NCBI GenBank assembly: GCA_039923935.1
Contig: JBDTBU010000195.1
Coordinates: 1-64,000, forward strand
Direction: 5' to 3'
Source: Paraktedonobacter sp039923935
GTDB taxonomy: Bacteria > Chloroflexota > Ktedonobacteria > Ktedonobacterales > Ktedonobacteraceae
DNA length: 64,000 bases
The notes beneath the pieces are model-generated. The model made no database searches, was not told where the DNA came from, and saw only the letters and a program-made list of their open reading frames with translations. Positions 62,977 to 64,000 of this stretch are shown here, in pieces. A program made the position numbers and the translations under genes. How positions within the stretch are numbered: the stretch's first letter is position 1; every line of letters starts with the position of its first letter.

Positions 62977-64000
62977 ATGGAAATAGAAACGAAAAAGCAA
63001 AATGGTCATCGTGAACGTCTAAAAGCCCGTTTTGTTAGTGGCGCAGATAGCTCACATAGTGAAGAAGCTCTGCTGGAGCTGCTTCTGACGTATGCAATTC
63101 CTCAAAAGGATGTCCAACCCTTAGCAGAGCGTCTGTTAACGAATTTTGGCTGTTTAGAGAGGGTACTTTCTGCCGATCTGTCAGATCTTTCTCGACAGGA
63201 GGGAATCAAAGAACATACGGCGATATTGGTAAAACTGATAGATTGGATACGTATGCATGTCACTCATAGTAGCGGCACAGATAATGCGCATTTACAGCCA
63301 GTAGAGATAGTCACACCTACTCTTTTTCCAGATGCTCTTTTGATTGTTGAAAAGAAGCCTCTGCTCAATAGAGGATCATCTGCGCCGCCACGCACAGGAT
63401 TGTTTGGCAAAGCATTGGTGCAGGAAACGGTTGATATGCTTCCACTCATTCCCGATACCAGTTCACTGGACGAGGTGCGTGCGTTTCTAAAACAACATTT
63501 ACCTTTTAGTGGGCAAACCACACGCGAACGCAACGCGCAGTATATTACCCGGCGCATGTTTCCCACAGGCGTCGTAGATCGCGGATTGCGACTCTTCGCC
63601 AAAACCTATGCAGGCCGCCGAGAACTACGCGAGGTGTGTTTCTATCGCTTCTGTAAAACTGAACCGCTCATGTATGACCTGATCGAGCAATTAATGCTGC
63701 CCGCGCTAGGCGCAGGACAAATACCGCGCAGTTTGTGGCGCGAGTATCTTAATCAACGTTTTCCTGGTTACTCCAGCACGAAAGATTGTTCACTCGCGTC
63801 CATTGAGGCGCTGGTTTCGGGGGGGCTGGCGGCAGCTGATCGTGAGACACTGCATTTTACCTATCGTGAGCCAACCCTGGCAGCTTTTGTCTTTGTTTTG
63901 CATAGCGAGTTTCCTGAGCCAGGGATGTTCAATATTTCCAGACTGGAACAGAGCCGTGGTCTGCGTGCAATGCTCTGGCAACCAGAGTCGTTTCTCCCCA
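62977..64000 (+). CDS. protein with RadC N-terminal-like domain, partial
   Basis: The frame is open from the ATG at 62977 to the window's end (341 codons, no stop). Residues 10-60 (GHRERLKARFVSGADSSHSE, then EALLELLLTYAIPQKDVQPL) match the helix-hairpin-helix N-terminus of RadC/UPF0758 proteins. The JAB metalloprotease part of RadC does not follow in the region seen. Instead, after about residue 150, a different domain appears (EVCFYRFCKTEPLMYDLIEQ, then EALVSGGLAAADRETLHFTY). It faintly recalls BrxA/DUF1819 proteins of BREX systems, but that is only a guess from pattern. It is divergent from the HEPN gene. Confidence 0.6.
   Translation, partial: MEIETKKQNGHRERLKARFVSGADSSHSEEALLELLLTYAIPQKDVQPLAERLLTNFGCLERVLSADLSDLSRQEGIKEHTAILVKLIDWIRMHVTHSSGTDNAHLQPVEIVTPTLFPDALLIVEKKPLLNRGSSAPPRTGLFGKALVQETVDMLPLIPDTSSLDEVRAFLKQHLPFSGQTTRERNAQYITRRMFPTGVVDRGLRLFAKTYAGRRELREVCFYRFCKTEPLMYDLIEQLMLPALGAGQIPRSLWREYLNQRFPGYSSTKDCSLASIEALVSGGLAAADRETLHFTYREPTLAAFVFVLHSEFPEPGMFNISRLEQSRGLRAMLWQPESFLP

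Noticed and set aside
1..64000. CRISPR arrays
   Set aside because: I saw no regularly spaced set of three or more repeats. The closest, at 18896-18950, is only two copies.

Overview
The window is bacterial and dense with genes. It most likely comes from a Ktedonobacteria-like member of the Chloroflexota. That placement is inference from gene families and their mix (XRE/NB-ARC regulators, large NRPS and ABC export genes, many IS605-type and integrase genes), not from a marker gene. The only RNA gene certain by sequence is a tRNA-Leu(CAG).

Region 1 (1-17024) is a nonribosomal peptide gene cluster. It holds the 3' end of one NRPS, a complete C-A-PCP-reductase NRPS that should release an aldehyde or alcohol, a small membrane protein, an R2lox-like diiron oxidase, a type II thioesterase, two ABC exporters, a LanB-like protein, an MbtH protein and an ornithine cyclodeaminase/SbnB-type dehydrogenase. 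The cluster ends at scars: a truncated esterase and a decayed IS4 transposase (17066-18403).

Region 2 (18404-34421) is mostly housekeeping and surface functions: a polyamine pair (speH, speB), lipoproteins, a lone CoxL-type molybdoenzyme, a dienelactone hydrolase, a pentapeptide protein, a DUF4097 protein, a thioesterase, a DUF72 protein, an ECF sigma factor with a membrane partner, and a cytochrome b561-molybdopterin fusion. A stranded ABC-transporter C-terminus (29021-29161) lies here.

Region 3 (34322-36596) is a 2.0 kb block between two 127-bp direct repeats. Each repeat carries the 3' ends of the two convergent flanking genes. The block holds an XRE regulator and two small genes.

Region 4 (37836-39745) is the most striking part. 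It is an IS605-type element with only tnpB, and the tnpB gene is interrupted by a 655-nt group II intron with no reading frame (37992-38646, minus strand). Removing it exactly would join the codons for ...DINAAK to NVHAAG... and restore the standard TnpB C-terminus.

Region 5 (39892-51968) has an FAD-linked dehydrogenase, a C39-like peptidase, an L,D-transpeptidase, a solitary DNA methyltransferase, a DUF402 protein, a response regulator, an MBL-fold hydrolase and a polyphosphate-type operon (Ppx-CHAD, CHAD, HD). Many genes here end in long perfect hairpins.

Region 6 (52222-64000) starts at tRNA-Leu(CAG) and looks like an integrated element or defence island. It has a tyrosine integrase, an excisionase-like protein, a second tyrosine recombinase, an XRE-NB-ARC STAND protein, XRE regulators, a methyltransferase, a HEPN-motif protein and, divergent from it, a RadC-N-terminal-like gene that runs off the window.
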